Assembly: GCA_028280485.1 (NCBI GenBank) | Contig: JANQLS010000110.1 | Coordinates: forward strand, 1-64,000 | DNA length: 64,000 nt | DNA from: Planctomycetota bacterium | Lineage (GTDB): Bacteria; Planctomycetota; UBA8108; JACQVS01 | Direction: 5' to 3' | Part shown: positions 53,590 to 62,554 of the stretch, piece by piece | How positions within the stretch are numbered: position 1 is the stretch's first letter | Layout: each line of letters starts with the position of its first letter | Position numbers and translations under genes: made by a program | Notes under the pieces: model-generated | What the model saw: only the letters and a program-made list of their open reading frames with translations | Databases searched by the model: none | What the model was told of the DNA's origin: nothing

Positions 53590-54971
53590 TTCTTACCTTT
53601 ACTTAAGTTTTTTAGAGCGACCAAATTTTCAATCATCTCTTCCATCGCCGGAATATTACTGGGATGGAAACCGTTCTCTCTCTTCAATATCTTTCCGTTG
53701 TGATCGATCCAGTATCCTGTCGGACTACTGGTGACACCATAAGTAACTGCACTGAAGGCGTGACCGCCAATTAAGATTTTGTGAGTTAACTTTAAGCTAT
53801 CGCTAAATTTCTTTACGCGTTCTTGACTTTCTTTCCAGTCATTAACGGCGAGAACGACGAAACCATCTTTACCATACTTGTCTTGTAACTTGCTGAGGTA
53901 GGGAGCCTCCCTACGACAGGGGCCTCAGCCGACTCCCCAGAAGTTCAAGTAGGCGACTTTCCCTTTGATAAAATCTTCTAGCTTAACGTCCTTTCCGGCT
54001 AAATCTTTCAGCGTGAAAGATGGAGCTTTCTGGTACATCAATTTTTTAAGAATTCTTCCCTGAGGTGTGCCTTCATAAATTCGATTATATGCCGTCTGGT
54101 GAGTTTGAGCTGTACGAAGGAGAAGAGGAGCTACTGAAGCTTGATCTTTGAGTTTTTCAATCTCAAGAATCCCTTTAGAACGTTCCTCTTGTGAAGCTCC
54201 CGAATGGAGGGCTTTTAAGAATCCTTCGTATGCCTTGACGGCCTGAAGCTGCTTGGCACTTTCGGCGGCCTTCAAGTTGATCAACGATTCTCTTTTCACA
54301 TTGAATTCACCAACGATCTGAATCGCTTCGGACTCCGTCCCAAGTTGGAAAGACATTTTTTGCTCCCAAGAAAGCAATTGCCACGTTGAATCGAAAGTAT
54401 AAATCTCCTTAAACGAACTCAACTGAGAGGCTTGCGAGTTAAATGTAAACTTCGGACGAGAACTCGGTAATAGTTCATGCGTAACCTCAAGCTTTCCCCC
54501 CTCTTTTTTCGGCTGGATCTTCAACTCAACTTCAATCGGGATTTGCCCCAAGACTTTGATTTTCTTTTTGTACTTAGGATTGGCTTTTTTAACCTGCCCG
54601 CTCACCGGATCAGGGGCGGGAAAATAAACACCCGCAAGAGTGAACTCTTGTTCTAACTCGGTGGCTTCTATGTGAGGAGCGAATTGGTCTCCAGACCCGA
54701 GAGAATAAGATTGAGTGACCGCAGGAGATTGATCTGGATTCGACCAGCCCCGAACGATCCGAATGATATTCATTTCAACTCGACCATAAATTAACATCGA
54801 TAATTCATGTCGATGGTTTGCCAACTCTTCTTTACCAGAAAGTTGACGTATGGAAGACTGCCCTTTAAAGAGACCTCCCTCCATTTCGGATTCAAGAGAA
54901 GAACCCGAAGAGACCATTAAGGTTAGGAGTAAGATGACACTCCCTATAAAAACCTCAAATTTTCGCTTCAT
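53586..54971 (-). CDS. TlpA-like thioredoxin-fold selenoprotein (UGA = selenocysteine at residue 349)
   Basis: The frame from the ATG at 54971 meets an in-frame TGA at 53927-53925 and continues open for 112 more codons to a TGA at 53588-53586 that overlaps the next ATG. Total 461 residues. The TGA falls exactly at the first catalytic Cys position of a TlpA/AhpC-TSA redox motif: NFWGVG-U-GPCRREAPYLSKL. The remaining fold is intact after it (FVVLAVNDWKESQERVKKF, VTSSPTGYWIDHNGKIL with the cis-Pro). The N-terminus has a signal-like helix (SVILLLTLMVSSGSSLESE), so it acts in the periplasm. Residues about 55-300 are a beta-rich domain of unknown type. It lies between the BNR protein and the beta-repeat protein. 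Alternative: a recent nonsense mutation. Confidence 0.85.
53898..53914 (-). promoter_or_regulatory. SECIS-like hairpin for Sec insertion at the UGA
   Basis: On the minus strand, GTAGGG-AGGCT-CCCTAC starts 10 nt after the UGA. The apical loop AGGCU begins 16 nt after the UGA, similar to the bacterial fdhF SECIS loop AGGUCU at 17 nt. The UGA itself (UGAG, 53927-53924) can pair with CUCA just 3' of the hairpin (53897-53894). Confidence 0.75.
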
Positions 54972-55063
54972 AAAATGACTCCAGTTTTTGAATTTAAAAC
55001 CCGACTTTGGGGGAAAAATCTATCATTTTCATCCCTAAGTCTAATAGATCCTTCCGTGGGATT

Positions 55064-56299
55064 TCAATCCGACGTAGGAGATACTTTAATTTGTTCTGTC
55101 GATATTCTTCTCAGGGCGATCGATTCTCCCTTTAAGTTGTAGTGGCTGTAGGTCATCCAGATATCCCCGGTTTTACTTTGAATCATGGATGGATAACTGA
55201 ATTGATCTCGCTCTCGAGTCGATTTTTCTAGCATAGCAACCCGATGCCAGCTCTTTCCTCGATCTCGAGACACCGTTAAATGTAGCTGATTACGTCTGGA
55301 TTCTTGTTCATTATTCAGCATCAACCAGCGGCCATCTTTTATTCTCAAGGCAGCGACACTGGCGCTCGAATTCGCGATGGGAGTATCTTTTCCGACGGAC
55401 CATGTTTTTCCCGCATCGTGAGATCGGCTGTAGATCAATCGACTCGGTGGGGGACCCGCGTCCCGCATCCAAGTGTGAAGGACACCATCCGAATCTTGAA
55501 TTAAACTCGGTTGAATACCGCCTAAACTCACCAAGGGTGAGCTTGCCGACCAAGTCTTCCCAGAATCATGGCTGAGCGCCATCAAGGAAAGATTAAATCC
55601 GTCGGAGTAAAGAGGTAAACAGAAGGTCCCGTCCGAAAGTTCCAAAGGAGTTGAGCGGGTCATCCATCCCCGTTGACGCTTCGCCGGGTCACGAGCCGCC
55701 TCGAGAAGCATTCGTGAATACTTGGGCATATACTCCGCCCAAAAAGATTCCTCGTAGTTGAGTTTCGAAAAATCTTTCTCAATCGTTTCGACAAAGGAGT
55801 TCCCGGGCTTTAAGACGATAATATCCTGCCACGACCACTGAATTTCATTCCCTTGAGTCGGTCGATCACATAAACGGTATTTTAAGATGGAATGTTCCCA
55901 GCGATTCGCAGAAACCACAACCCAGAAGAGCCACAAGCGCTGCTTGGAATCTACCCAAAGAATAGGATTGCAATCGGGTAGGTCAGGGGTGTCCGCCAGA
56001 GTGAAAATCTGGAATCGAGCCTCTCCATTCGATTTGAGTCTCAAGCCTTGAATCTTCACATCATTGGCTTTTCGCTCTCCAGAGCCTTCGTACCAAGCAA
56101 CCAAAAAACTGCCATCGGAAAGTTCGACGATGCTGCTTGAGTGAACATGCTTCTTTTGGGGAGCGAAGAGAAGTCTTTTAGATCCTAAAAATTCATGCCC
56201 TTTCTGACCTTCAGCCCAGCTGGAACTCACTACAAAATGAAATCCAATTAAGAGTAAAACGAAGAAAAAACAAAGTCGCGGGTTCGTGAGCTTCTTCAT
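55064..56299 (-). CDS. Secreted BNR/Asp-box sialidase-like protein
   Basis: 411 residues with signal peptide (LCFFFVLLLIGFHFVVSSSW to about AEG). Asp-box motifs S-x-D-x-G-x-[TS]-W recur: SHDSGKTWS, SHDAGKTWS, SRDRGKSWH. An FLVAWYEGS strand near the N-terminus is the usual arginine/Asp-box lead-in of six-bladed propeller exo-sialidases. The conserved catalytic residues cannot be assigned with confidence, so it may be a sialidase or another glycan-binding hydrolase. It is the first gene of the minus-strand unit with the selenoprotein and the beta-repeat protein (92 bp gap). Confidence 0.75.
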   Translation of the reverse strand: MKKLTNPRLCFFFVLLLIGFHFVVSSSWAEGQKGHEFLGSKRLLFAPQKKHVHSSSIVELSDGSFLVAWYEGSGERKANDVKIQGLRLKSNGEARFQIFTLADTPDLPDCNPILWVDSKQRLWLFWVVVSANRWEHSILKYRLCDRPTQGNEIQWSWQDIIVLKPGNSFVETIEKDFSKLNYEESFWAEYMPKYSRMLLEAARDPAKRQRGWMTRSTPLELSDGTFCLPLYSDGFNLSLMALSHDSGKTWSASSPLVSLGGIQPSLIQDSDGVLHTWMRDAGPPPSRLIYSRSHDAGKTWSVGKDTPIANSSASVAALRIKDGRWLMLNNEQESRRNQLHLTVSRDRGKSWHRVAMLEKSTRERDQFSYPSMIQSKTGDIWMTYSHYNLKGESIALRRISTEQIKVSPTSD

Positions 56300-56475
56300 A
56301 ATGCGAAGGGGATCGAGTGTTTAAAATCAGAAATTGTTGAGAATGTTGATTCGTCTCTTTATAGATTCCCTATTCTACATCTTTTCTTCACAAGCTTGAA
56401 TTCAATTGAGCCTCCGTGGGATACTTAGCTCTTAAAAAACTTCAAGCTCAACAGGAATTCCCCCTCAAAAATGAA

Positions 56476-57369
56476 ATGATGAACCAAGAAACCTCAGCTT
56501 CCATCAAAAATGAATCGATCGGTATCGTAGGGCTTGGCTTGATGGGCACAGCCATGAGCGCTCGTTTACTTGAGCTGGGATATAAGATCAAAGTTTACAA
56601 TCGCACCCGTAGCAAGGCGGATGAACTTATTCAAAATGGAGCTGAATGGTCGGACAATCCCCTTCGAGAATGCTCGATCGCCATCATCGCCCTGTATACC
56701 ACTGAAATTGTCGAGGAAGTTCTGGATGCTCTCAGCGGAGAATGGCATCCCAACCTTTTTCTCATCGACACGACCACGGGAGATCCGACGACGACTCCAA
56801 TGCTGGGAAAGCGCCTTCAGGCACAAGGGGCCACTTACCTAGAAGTCCCGGTTTCGGGTTCGAGTCAACAACAAAGGCGAAGTGAAGTCACCGCGTTTGT
56901 GGGGGGGCCGGAGCCCGCTTACCAAAAGGCGCTCCCCTTGCTCAACGATCTCACGAAAGAAGTTCTCTTCGTCGGAGGCTGGGGAGCCGGAGTGAAAGTC
57001 AAACTTTTGACCAACCTCGTTTTAGGCCTCAACCGTGCGGCACTAGCCGAAGGCTTGGTTTATGCTAAAACTCTTGGCATCGATACGAACATTGCATTAG
57101 AAGCTTTATTAGGTAGCATGGCCTTTTCAAAAATCATGACGACCAAAGGTCAAAAGATGGTCGACGGCGATTTTTCGGTACAAGCGAGATTGATTCAGCA
57201 TTTAAAAGATATCGATATCATTCTCGATACCGCTAAAGCGGAATCCCAAGACCTCCCGCTGACAGAAACGCATCGCCAACTTCTTCAAACTGCGACCGAC
57301 CTCGGTTGGGGAGAAGCGGATAACTCAGCGATCATTCAGGCGATCAGTAAAGAAAAAAGAGAATCTTAA
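56476..57369 (+). CDS. NAD(P)-dependent beta-hydroxyacid dehydrogenase (HIBADH family)
   Basis: About 297 residues from the ATG at 56476 (frame open upstream from GTG 56416). The Rossmann motif SIGIVGLGLMGTAMSARL, the VPVSGSSQQQRRSEVTAFVGG substrate loop and GAGVKVKLLTNLVLGLNRAALAEGL with the catalytic Lys position (GxxxxxKxxxN) define the 3-hydroxyisobutyrate/tartronate-semialdehyde-reductase family. The substrate is probably a small aldehyde or hydroxyacid. Its stop overlaps the phosphatase start by one base. Confidence 0.87.
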   Translation: MMNQETSASIKNESIGIVGLGLMGTAMSARLLELGYKIKVYNRTRSKADELIQNGAEWSDNPLRECSIAIIALYTTEIVEEVLDALSGEWHPNLFLIDTTTGDPTTTPMLGKRLQAQGATYLEVPVSGSSQQQRRSEVTAFVGGPEPAYQKALPLLNDLTKEVLFVGGWGAGVKVKLLTNLVLGLNRAALAEGLVYAKTLGIDTNIALEALLGSMAFSKIMTTKGQKMVDGDFSVQARLIQHLKDIDIILDTAKAESQDLPLTETHRQLLQTATDLGWGEADNSAIIQAISKEKRES

Positions 57370-57842
57370 TGGGACATTCAATTAAAAGCGTGCTCTTCGT
57401 CTGCATGGGTAACATCTGTCGTTCTCCAACGGGAGAATGCGTGATGCGCCATTTAGTAGAATCGAGAAACTTACAAAAAATCATCAAAATCGATTCCGCC
57501 GGAACGATTGGATACCATACCGGAAATCGACCGGATGAACGCATGACCCGAGCCGCTCAAATGAGAGGAATTCAATTGATGGGTTCAGCGCGCCAAATCA
57601 ATATTGAAGATATAGAACTCTTTGATCTGATCATCGCAATGGATCGAGACAACCTCTACGATATTCAGAGTATGGCAGGGATCGAGCCGGAAAATGTGAA
57701 GCTCTTGAGTGACTTCCTTCCCGACGGATCGGCGATCGACGTACCGGATCCTTATTACGGAGGTGAAGCAGGCTTTCATTTGGTTCTCGATATGATCGAA
57801 GAAGCTTGCCCGAACATTCTCGAGAAATTACTAGAAAAATGA
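57369..57842 (+). CDS. Low-molecular-weight protein tyrosine phosphatase
   Basis: 157 residues. P-loop V-C-M-G-N-I-C-R-S (VLFVCMGNICRSPTGE, the Cx5R signature with Cys13) at the N-terminus and general acid Asp in VPDPYYGGEAGFHLV. It removes phosphate from Tyr residues or small phosphoesters. It sits between the dehydrogenase and the fructosamine-kinase-like gene with overlapping ends (TAATG, ATGA), so the three are one transcript. LMW phosphatase + fructosamine kinase is a recurring pairing that suggests protein-deglycation or phosphosugar repair. Confidence 0.92.
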   Translation: MGHSIKSVLFVCMGNICRSPTGECVMRHLVESRNLQKIIKIDSAGTIGYHTGNRPDERMTRAAQMRGIQLMGSARQINIEDIELFDLIIAMDRDNLYDIQSMAGIEPENVKLLSDFLPDGSAIDVPDPYYGGEAGFHLVLDMIEEACPNILEKLLEK

Positions 57843-58735
57843 GTGCGCTTATTTCGGCCATCGAAAACCTCATCGAAGAGCAAACTCAACAACCGGCAAC
57901 GATCCAGTCGCGAAGGGGAGCCCAAGGGGGTTGCATCAGTCAAGCCGAAGTCTTGACCTTGAAGGATGGTCGGCTCTTTTTTGTGAAATCGAATGCGAGT
58001 TCCCACCCTGACCTTTTTCTCAGAGAAGAAGAAGGATTGCGTGAGCTTAAAAAAGTGGCTGCCATCCGAATCCCAGAGGTCATCGGCACGGGCGGAGGCG
58101 AAGGCAGTCAAGCTCCTCCTTTTATCGTTTTAGAAGCCATCGAAAGTGGCTCTCCCAGCACGAACTTCCAACGGGAGTTCGGGCAAAAATTCGCTGACCT
58201 CCATCGTAACTCAACTCAAGAACGTTTTGGATTCATCGCTGACAACTACTTGGGAAGCACTCCGCAACCCAATCCTTGGATGCGAGATTGGGTCGAGTTT
58301 TTTAGAGAGGCGAGACTCGGTTTCCAGTTGGATTTAGCTCGGCGTCAGGGCATGTCGGATGCAACGCTCAATAGCTTAGGGGATAAGTTACTCAACCGAC
58401 TCGATACTTGGTTGGAAAACCCGGCCGAGCCGGCGTGCCTTCTTCATGGTGATCTCTGGGGAGGTAATTACATGACGGACTCAAACGGCCAAGCTGTTTT
58501 GATCGACCCGGCAGCTTACTACGGCAGACGCGAAGCCGATTTGGCGATGACCGAATTATTCGGGGGATTTGGACCGCAGTTTTATCAGGGCTATGAAGAG
58601 GTTTGGCCCTTAGAGTCAGGGAGCCGAGAACGATTAGATATCTACAAACTCTACCACCTTCTCAATCACCTCAACTTGTTTGGGGGGAGTTATCGATCCG
58701 GTTGCATCGAGATTTTGAAGAGGTTCGTAGGTTAG
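57839..58735 (+). CDS. Fructosamine-3-kinase-like protein
   Basis: 298 residues from the ATG at 57839 (ATGA overlap with the phosphatase stop). The fructosamine kinase / choline-kinase-like fold shows FVKSNASSHPDLFLREEEGLRELK (Lys and Glu for ATP, split), the catalytic loop CLLHGDLWGGNYM (HGDLWxGN) and the metal-binding VLIDPAAYYGRREADLAM. It phosphorylates ketoamines at O-3, releasing them from proteins. It ends with a short tail. Convergent with the MazG-like gene. Confidence 0.9.
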   Translation: MSALISAIENLIEEQTQQPATIQSRRGAQGGCISQAEVLTLKDGRLFFVKSNASSHPDLFLREEEGLRELKKVAAIRIPEVIGTGGGEGSQAPPFIVLEAIESGSPSTNFQREFGQKFADLHRNSTQERFGFIADNYLGSTPQPNPWMRDWVEFFREARLGFQLDLARRQGMSDATLNSLGDKLLNRLDTWLENPAEPACLLHGDLWGGNYMTDSNGQAVLIDPAAYYGRREADLAMTELFGGFGPQFYQGYEEVWPLESGSRERLDIYKLYHLLNHLNLFGGSYRSGCIEILKRFVG

Positions 58736-58751
58736 AGAATCTCGCGAGAGT

Positions 58752-59048
58752 TCATTCCAAACAGGTACATGGGTTGGCTTCACACTTCGGGCAACCCTTA
58801 CCATATTTTTCCTGAACGACTTCCTCTAACGATATCCCCTCCAAGGAAGCCAAAGTCGCTAACCACGCAAATACATCGGCAAACTCTTCCCTTAAGTTAG
58901 TACCGTCCTCGTCTTTGGGACGCACCATCGCCCGAGCGAGTTCTCCGACTTCTTCAGTAAACCACATGAAAGTGCGATCTCGACCTCGGGAAGAATCCTT
59001 TTCATAGTAGAGATCTTCGATCAACTTTTGAAACTCGCTGATTTTCAT
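58752..59048 (-). CDS. MazG-like nucleotide pyrophosphohydrolase
   Basis: 98 residues. The all-alpha NTP-PPase motif EEVGELARAM plus EEFADVFAWLATLAS gives the E-x-x-E ... E-x-x-D metal sites. The Cys-rich C-terminus KCEANPCTCLE (also GCPKC) may bind zinc, an uncommon addition. It hydrolyses non-canonical or excess NTPs. It follows hflX by 8 bp in the same direction. Confidence 0.85.
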   Translation of the reverse strand: MKISEFQKLIEDLYYEKDSSRGRDRTFMWFTEEVGELARAMVRPKDEDGTNLREEFADVFAWLATLASLEGISLEEVVQEKYGKGCPKCEANPCTCLE

Positions 59049-59056
59049 CGGGAAGG

Positions 59057-60517
59057 TTAAAACTCTTCTTCGGGGGGTGGGAAGCCTTCGGGATAAAGAG
59101 ATTGGAGTTTTGAAATATCGACGGCAGCCATTTCAAATTTAAACTCGGTTCCTTCGTCGGTACTCTCTTGTTCAATGACCTTACCGTGGCGCTGAATGTA
59201 CGCGTAGAGATCTCCACGAGCGTGAGGGATAGTTAAGGATTGAACGTTGTTTTGTTTCCTTAAAAATTCCAATAGTTCGGATCGAAGTTCTTCTAAACCA
59301 AATCCAGAATGAGCCGAAACGGTTGAGATTTTGATGACATTCCCCGCCGCTCTTTCTAAACCACGAGCCTCAGCCCTGCGGTCTTCAGGAACTTGGTCCC
59401 ATTTATTGAGGACTAACCAGGTCGGCTTGTCCTCACATTCTAAGCGTTTCAAAACTTTCAACACCGCGGTGATCTGCCTCTCAGCCGAGGAAGAACTGGC
59501 ATCGACGACATGAAAGAGTAAGTCTGCGTTTTGGGTTTCAGCTAATGTGGCATGGAAACTCGCCACTAAGTGGTGGGGGAGCTGTCGGATAAAACCGACG
59601 GTATCCTTTAAGAGAATATGCCGATTGCCATCGATACGCCACTTTCGGGTACGGGTGTCGAGAGTCGCGAAGAGTTTGTCTTCGACGAGTTCTTCTGATC
59701 CGGTCAGCTTATTGAGAAGCGTGGATTTTCCCACGTTGGTGTAGCCGACCAAGGCTACAACGAAATCACTCGGCCGTTGTCGAATGGTCACCTTTTGACG
59801 CTTCTCAATGTCATCGAGCTTTCGCTTAAGGCGTTGAATTCGCTTTTGGATGATCCGTTTATCGGATTCGAGCTGAGTTTCACCCGGGCCTCTCATCCCG
59901 ATCCCTCCGTCGAAGCGCTCCAAGTGAGTCCACATGCGTTTCAATCGAGGGTAGGTGTAGTGAAGTTGCGCCAACTCCACCTGCAACTTTGCTTGAACGG
60001 TACTCGCCCGGCGAGCAAAGATATCGAGGATAACCTGACTACGATCGATCACTTTCCGTTTGAATACTTTTTCAAGGTTTCTCTCTTGAGCGGGGCTGAG
60101 ATCGTTATCGGCGATCACGAGATCGACTTCTAATTGATCCAATTGAGAGGCAATTTCATCGATCTTTCCCTTGCCTAAGTACGTCGCTGGATGGGAGCGT
60201 TCTAAGTTTTGGGAAAACACTTCTACCACTTCAGCTCCAGCAGTTTCCGCTAAGGACATGATTTCAGATAAAGGTTCCTCCAAGTATCGATCTTTTCGAA
60301 AGAGAGCCTTGATCACAACGGCTCGTTCGACTTGATCTTCCCCTTGAAGAGAGCGAGCCTTCTTGAGAAGCAATCCATCTTCTTCGTAGACCCGTTGCTT
60401 CATTTGGACCTTGTGGAGACTACGCTTGCCTCCAGGTCGCTTTTCCTCGGAGCCGGATTCTAATGATGGTTCGGATGGATTTTGAGATGAGTGAGTTTCG
60501 TCTGAAGTTGAATGCAT
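59057..60517 (-). CDS. hflX: Ribosome-splitting GTPase HflX
   Basis: 486 residues. The N-terminal HflX domain (AEVVEVFSQNLERSHPATYL, GKIDEIASQL) is followed by the coiled-coil R-x-R-G-P-G-E-T-Q-L-E-x-D block (MRGPGETQLESDKR). The GTPase domain has GYTNVGKSTLLNKL (G1), DTVGFIRQLPHHLVASFHAT (G3) and NKWD (G4). The C-terminus ends GFPPPEEEF. HflX rescues stalled or heat-damaged ribosomes. It has a charged 60-residue N-terminal extension compared with the core family. It forms a unit with the MazG-like gene. Confidence 0.95.
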   Translation of the reverse strand: MHSTSDETHSSQNPSEPSLESGSEEKRPGGKRSLHKVQMKQRVYEEDGLLLKKARSLQGEDQVERAVVIKALFRKDRYLEEPLSEIMSLAETAGAEVVEVFSQNLERSHPATYLGKGKIDEIASQLDQLEVDLVIADNDLSPAQERNLEKVFKRKVIDRSQVILDIFARRASTVQAKLQVELAQLHYTYPRLKRMWTHLERFDGGIGMRGPGETQLESDKRIIQKRIQRLKRKLDDIEKRQKVTIRQRPSDFVVALVGYTNVGKSTLLNKLTGSEELVEDKLFATLDTRTRKWRIDGNRHILLKDTVGFIRQLPHHLVASFHATLAETQNADLLFHVVDASSSSAERQITAVLKVLKRLECEDKPTWLVLNKWDQVPEDRRAEARGLERAAGNVIKISTVSAHSGFGLEELRSELLEFLRKQNNVQSLTIPHARGDLYAYIQRHGKVIEQESTDEGTEFKFEMAAVDISKLQSLYPEGFPPPEEEF

Positions 60518-60639
60518 ATGAAGATAATAAAATAAATACGGGTTGAAGGGCGAGATAAAGATCTCAGATCGAGAAAATAACGATGGCTGTGAGGGACTGA
60601 GGGAGTGAATTCAGTCTGAGAGGATCTCAATTGATCATT

Positions 60640-62304
60640 TTAATTCGGTTTGATTTCTAAATTGGTATTTGTTGCGCGTTTAATTGATTGTTGAATGTTC
60701 CAATCTTCACTGGGATTGGGAAAATCGTTTCTAAAATGAACCCCCCGAGATTCTTTACGGGTGAGGGCTCCAGTGAGGATCAGATAGGAAGTTGTCAGCA
60801 TATTTTGTAGCGTCCAAGCTTCCGGAGTATTGAACTGTAGAGGTAAAACGTAGGATAGCCAAGCTTCAATTTGATTTTTTGCAATTTCCAGCTCTGCTCC
60901 ATTGCGTTCAATTCCGACTCGATGCCACAGAAGGCTTTGCAAGCTGCGTTCGAGATCGCGGAGATCGATGGGGATTTGTTGAGTCGAGCGACTCGGTTGT
61001 TCCATTTCAGAGGGAACGAAAGGAAGCGAATTCTCGGGCATATCCAGAGCTAATTCAGAGGCCTGACGACCCGCTCGTCGACCGAAGACCAAACCCTCGA
61101 GAAGGGAGTTGGATCCGAGGCGGTTTGCACCGTGAAGTCCGGTTGAACTCACTTCACCCACCGCGTAAAGGTGGGGGACATCGGTCGCTCCATGAGCATC
61201 GACTTTAACTCCGCCGATGGTGTAGTGGGCGCTGGGTCGAACGGGGATAGCTTGTCGTCGGATGTCGATCCCGAATCCTAAACAGATTTCGAGGATGCGA
61301 GGGAAACGTCGAACGATTAAATCGGGATCGAGTTGAGTCAGATCGAGGTAGACTCGGTTGGATTCCGTTTTTTTCATTCGATCTAAAATGGCTCTCGAAA
61401 CGACATCCCGGGGGGCGAGCTCGGCTTCGGGGTGGTAGTCTTTCATGAAGGCAACCCCATCATTATCGATCAATTGGCCGCCTTCACCCCGAGCGGCTTC
61501 GGTGATGAGAAATCGATCAGCTCCCGCGACGTAGAGAGTTGTGGGATGAAACTGAACGAACTCCATATTTTGAATCGTGGCTCCCGCTCGAAAAGACATG
61601 GCAATGCCATCTCCAGTCGTCACCTGGGGATTCGTTGTTTCGCGGTAGAGCCGCCCAGCTCCACCAGTGGCGAGAATGACTTTCTTCGCCCAGAGCATCT
61701 GAAGAAAACCTTGGGGGCGATGGGCAAGAACACCGCGACAAGCGCCAACGCTATCGGTCACTAAATCGATAGCGTAAGTGTTCTCTAAAGTGGTGATTTG
61801 ATTTTCATTTTGGGCAGCGTCCAAAAGCGTACGTTCGATCTCTCGCCCAGTGCTGTCTGCTGAATGGAGTATTCTCGCCTTGGAATGTCCACCTTCACGC
61901 GTGAAGTGAATTTCCCCATCCTGGCGATCAAATTGGGCCCCCAATGAGAGGAGTTCTTCGACGGCAGAAACTCCTTCAGTTGCTACGAGCTGAACAACGT
62001 TCTCATCCGCGAGACCACAAGCGGCATCGATCGTATCTTCGACGTGGAAATCGACATGGTCGCGATGGCGATCGGGTTCTAAGACGGCAGCGACACCTCC
62101 CTGAGCATAATGAGTCGAGCCTTCATGGAGGGCAGACTTTGCAATCACTAAGACTTCTAATGAGGTTTTACTGACGATTTCCAAGGCAGCCGAAAGCCCA
62201 GCGATCCCGCTCCCCACGACCAAGATGTCCGTGAAGCGATGGGAGATTCGCGACTTATTAAATTTCGCTAAGTACCGCCGTTGAAAAGAATCCGGAACTG
62301 TCAT
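60640..62304 (-). CDS. nadB: L-aspartate oxidase NadB
   Basis: 554 residues from the ATG at 62304 (a GTG at 62316 is possible). FAD-dependent oxidation of L-Asp to iminosuccinate, the first step of NAD synthesis. ILVVGSGIAGLSAALE is the FAD dinucleotide fold, HYAQGGVAAVLEPDRH the fumarate-reductase-like loop, RGEGGQLIDNDG and HYTIGGVKVD the catalytic region, and GLHGANRLGSNSLLEGLVFGRRA the second FAD block. The C-terminal helical domain (LLWHRVGIERNGAELE) is normal. It stands alone; no nadA or nadC adjoins. Confidence 0.94.
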   Translation of the reverse strand: MTVPDSFQRRYLAKFNKSRISHRFTDILVVGSGIAGLSAALEIVSKTSLEVLVIAKSALHEGSTHYAQGGVAAVLEPDRHRDHVDFHVEDTIDAACGLADENVVQLVATEGVSAVEELLSLGAQFDRQDGEIHFTREGGHSKARILHSADSTGREIERTLLDAAQNENQITTLENTYAIDLVTDSVGACRGVLAHRPQGFLQMLWAKKVILATGGAGRLYRETTNPQVTTGDGIAMSFRAGATIQNMEFVQFHPTTLYVAGADRFLITEAARGEGGQLIDNDGVAFMKDYHPEAELAPRDVVSRAILDRMKKTESNRVYLDLTQLDPDLIVRRFPRILEICLGFGIDIRRQAIPVRPSAHYTIGGVKVDAHGATDVPHLYAVGEVSSTGLHGANRLGSNSLLEGLVFGRRAGRQASELALDMPENSLPFVPSEMEQPSRSTQQIPIDLRDLERSLQSLLWHRVGIERNGAELEIAKNQIEAWLSYVLPLQFNTPEAWTLQNMLTTSYLILTGALTRKESRGVHFRNDFPNPSEDWNIQQSIKRATNTNLEIKPN

Positions 62305-62410
62305 GAAATCGACCACACGTTATTAAGCATCAGCAGCTTCGCTTACGAACCCGACTATTTGAAATCCCTCAAACAGCCCCGATCAAACAACTTGAAACCC
62401 CACCCTCACC

Positions 62411-62554
62411 TTACCAGGTAACCCCACACCCGCTACCAGGTAACCCTCTTCTCCGTTACCAGGTACCGAATTATTGCTACAAACTGAAGCACCAGGTAAA
62501 GTGCTCAGACTCAAAATCCGCTACCTGGTAACGGATTTTGGCTTACCTGGTACC
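62411..62554. repeat. Cluster of six TACCWGGTA palindromes
   Basis: Copies: TTACCAGGTAAC (62411-62422), TACCAGGTAAC (62434-62444), GTTACCAGGTAC (62455-62466), CACCAGGTAA (62490-62499), CTACCTGGTAAC (62521-62532) and TTACCTGGTACC (62543-62554). The fifth is enclosed by CAAAATCCG/CGGATTTTG, forming a hairpin. The cluster lies in the 0.9-kb gap before the GspK-like gene. Confidence 0.8.

Noticed and set aside
53586-53927. Reading the TGA at 53925 as a normal stop or as a frameshifted pseudogene
   Set aside because: The frame continues unbroken without any shift for 112 codons, the fold after it is intact, the TGA sits exactly on a catalytic Cys, and a SECIS-like hairpin follows.
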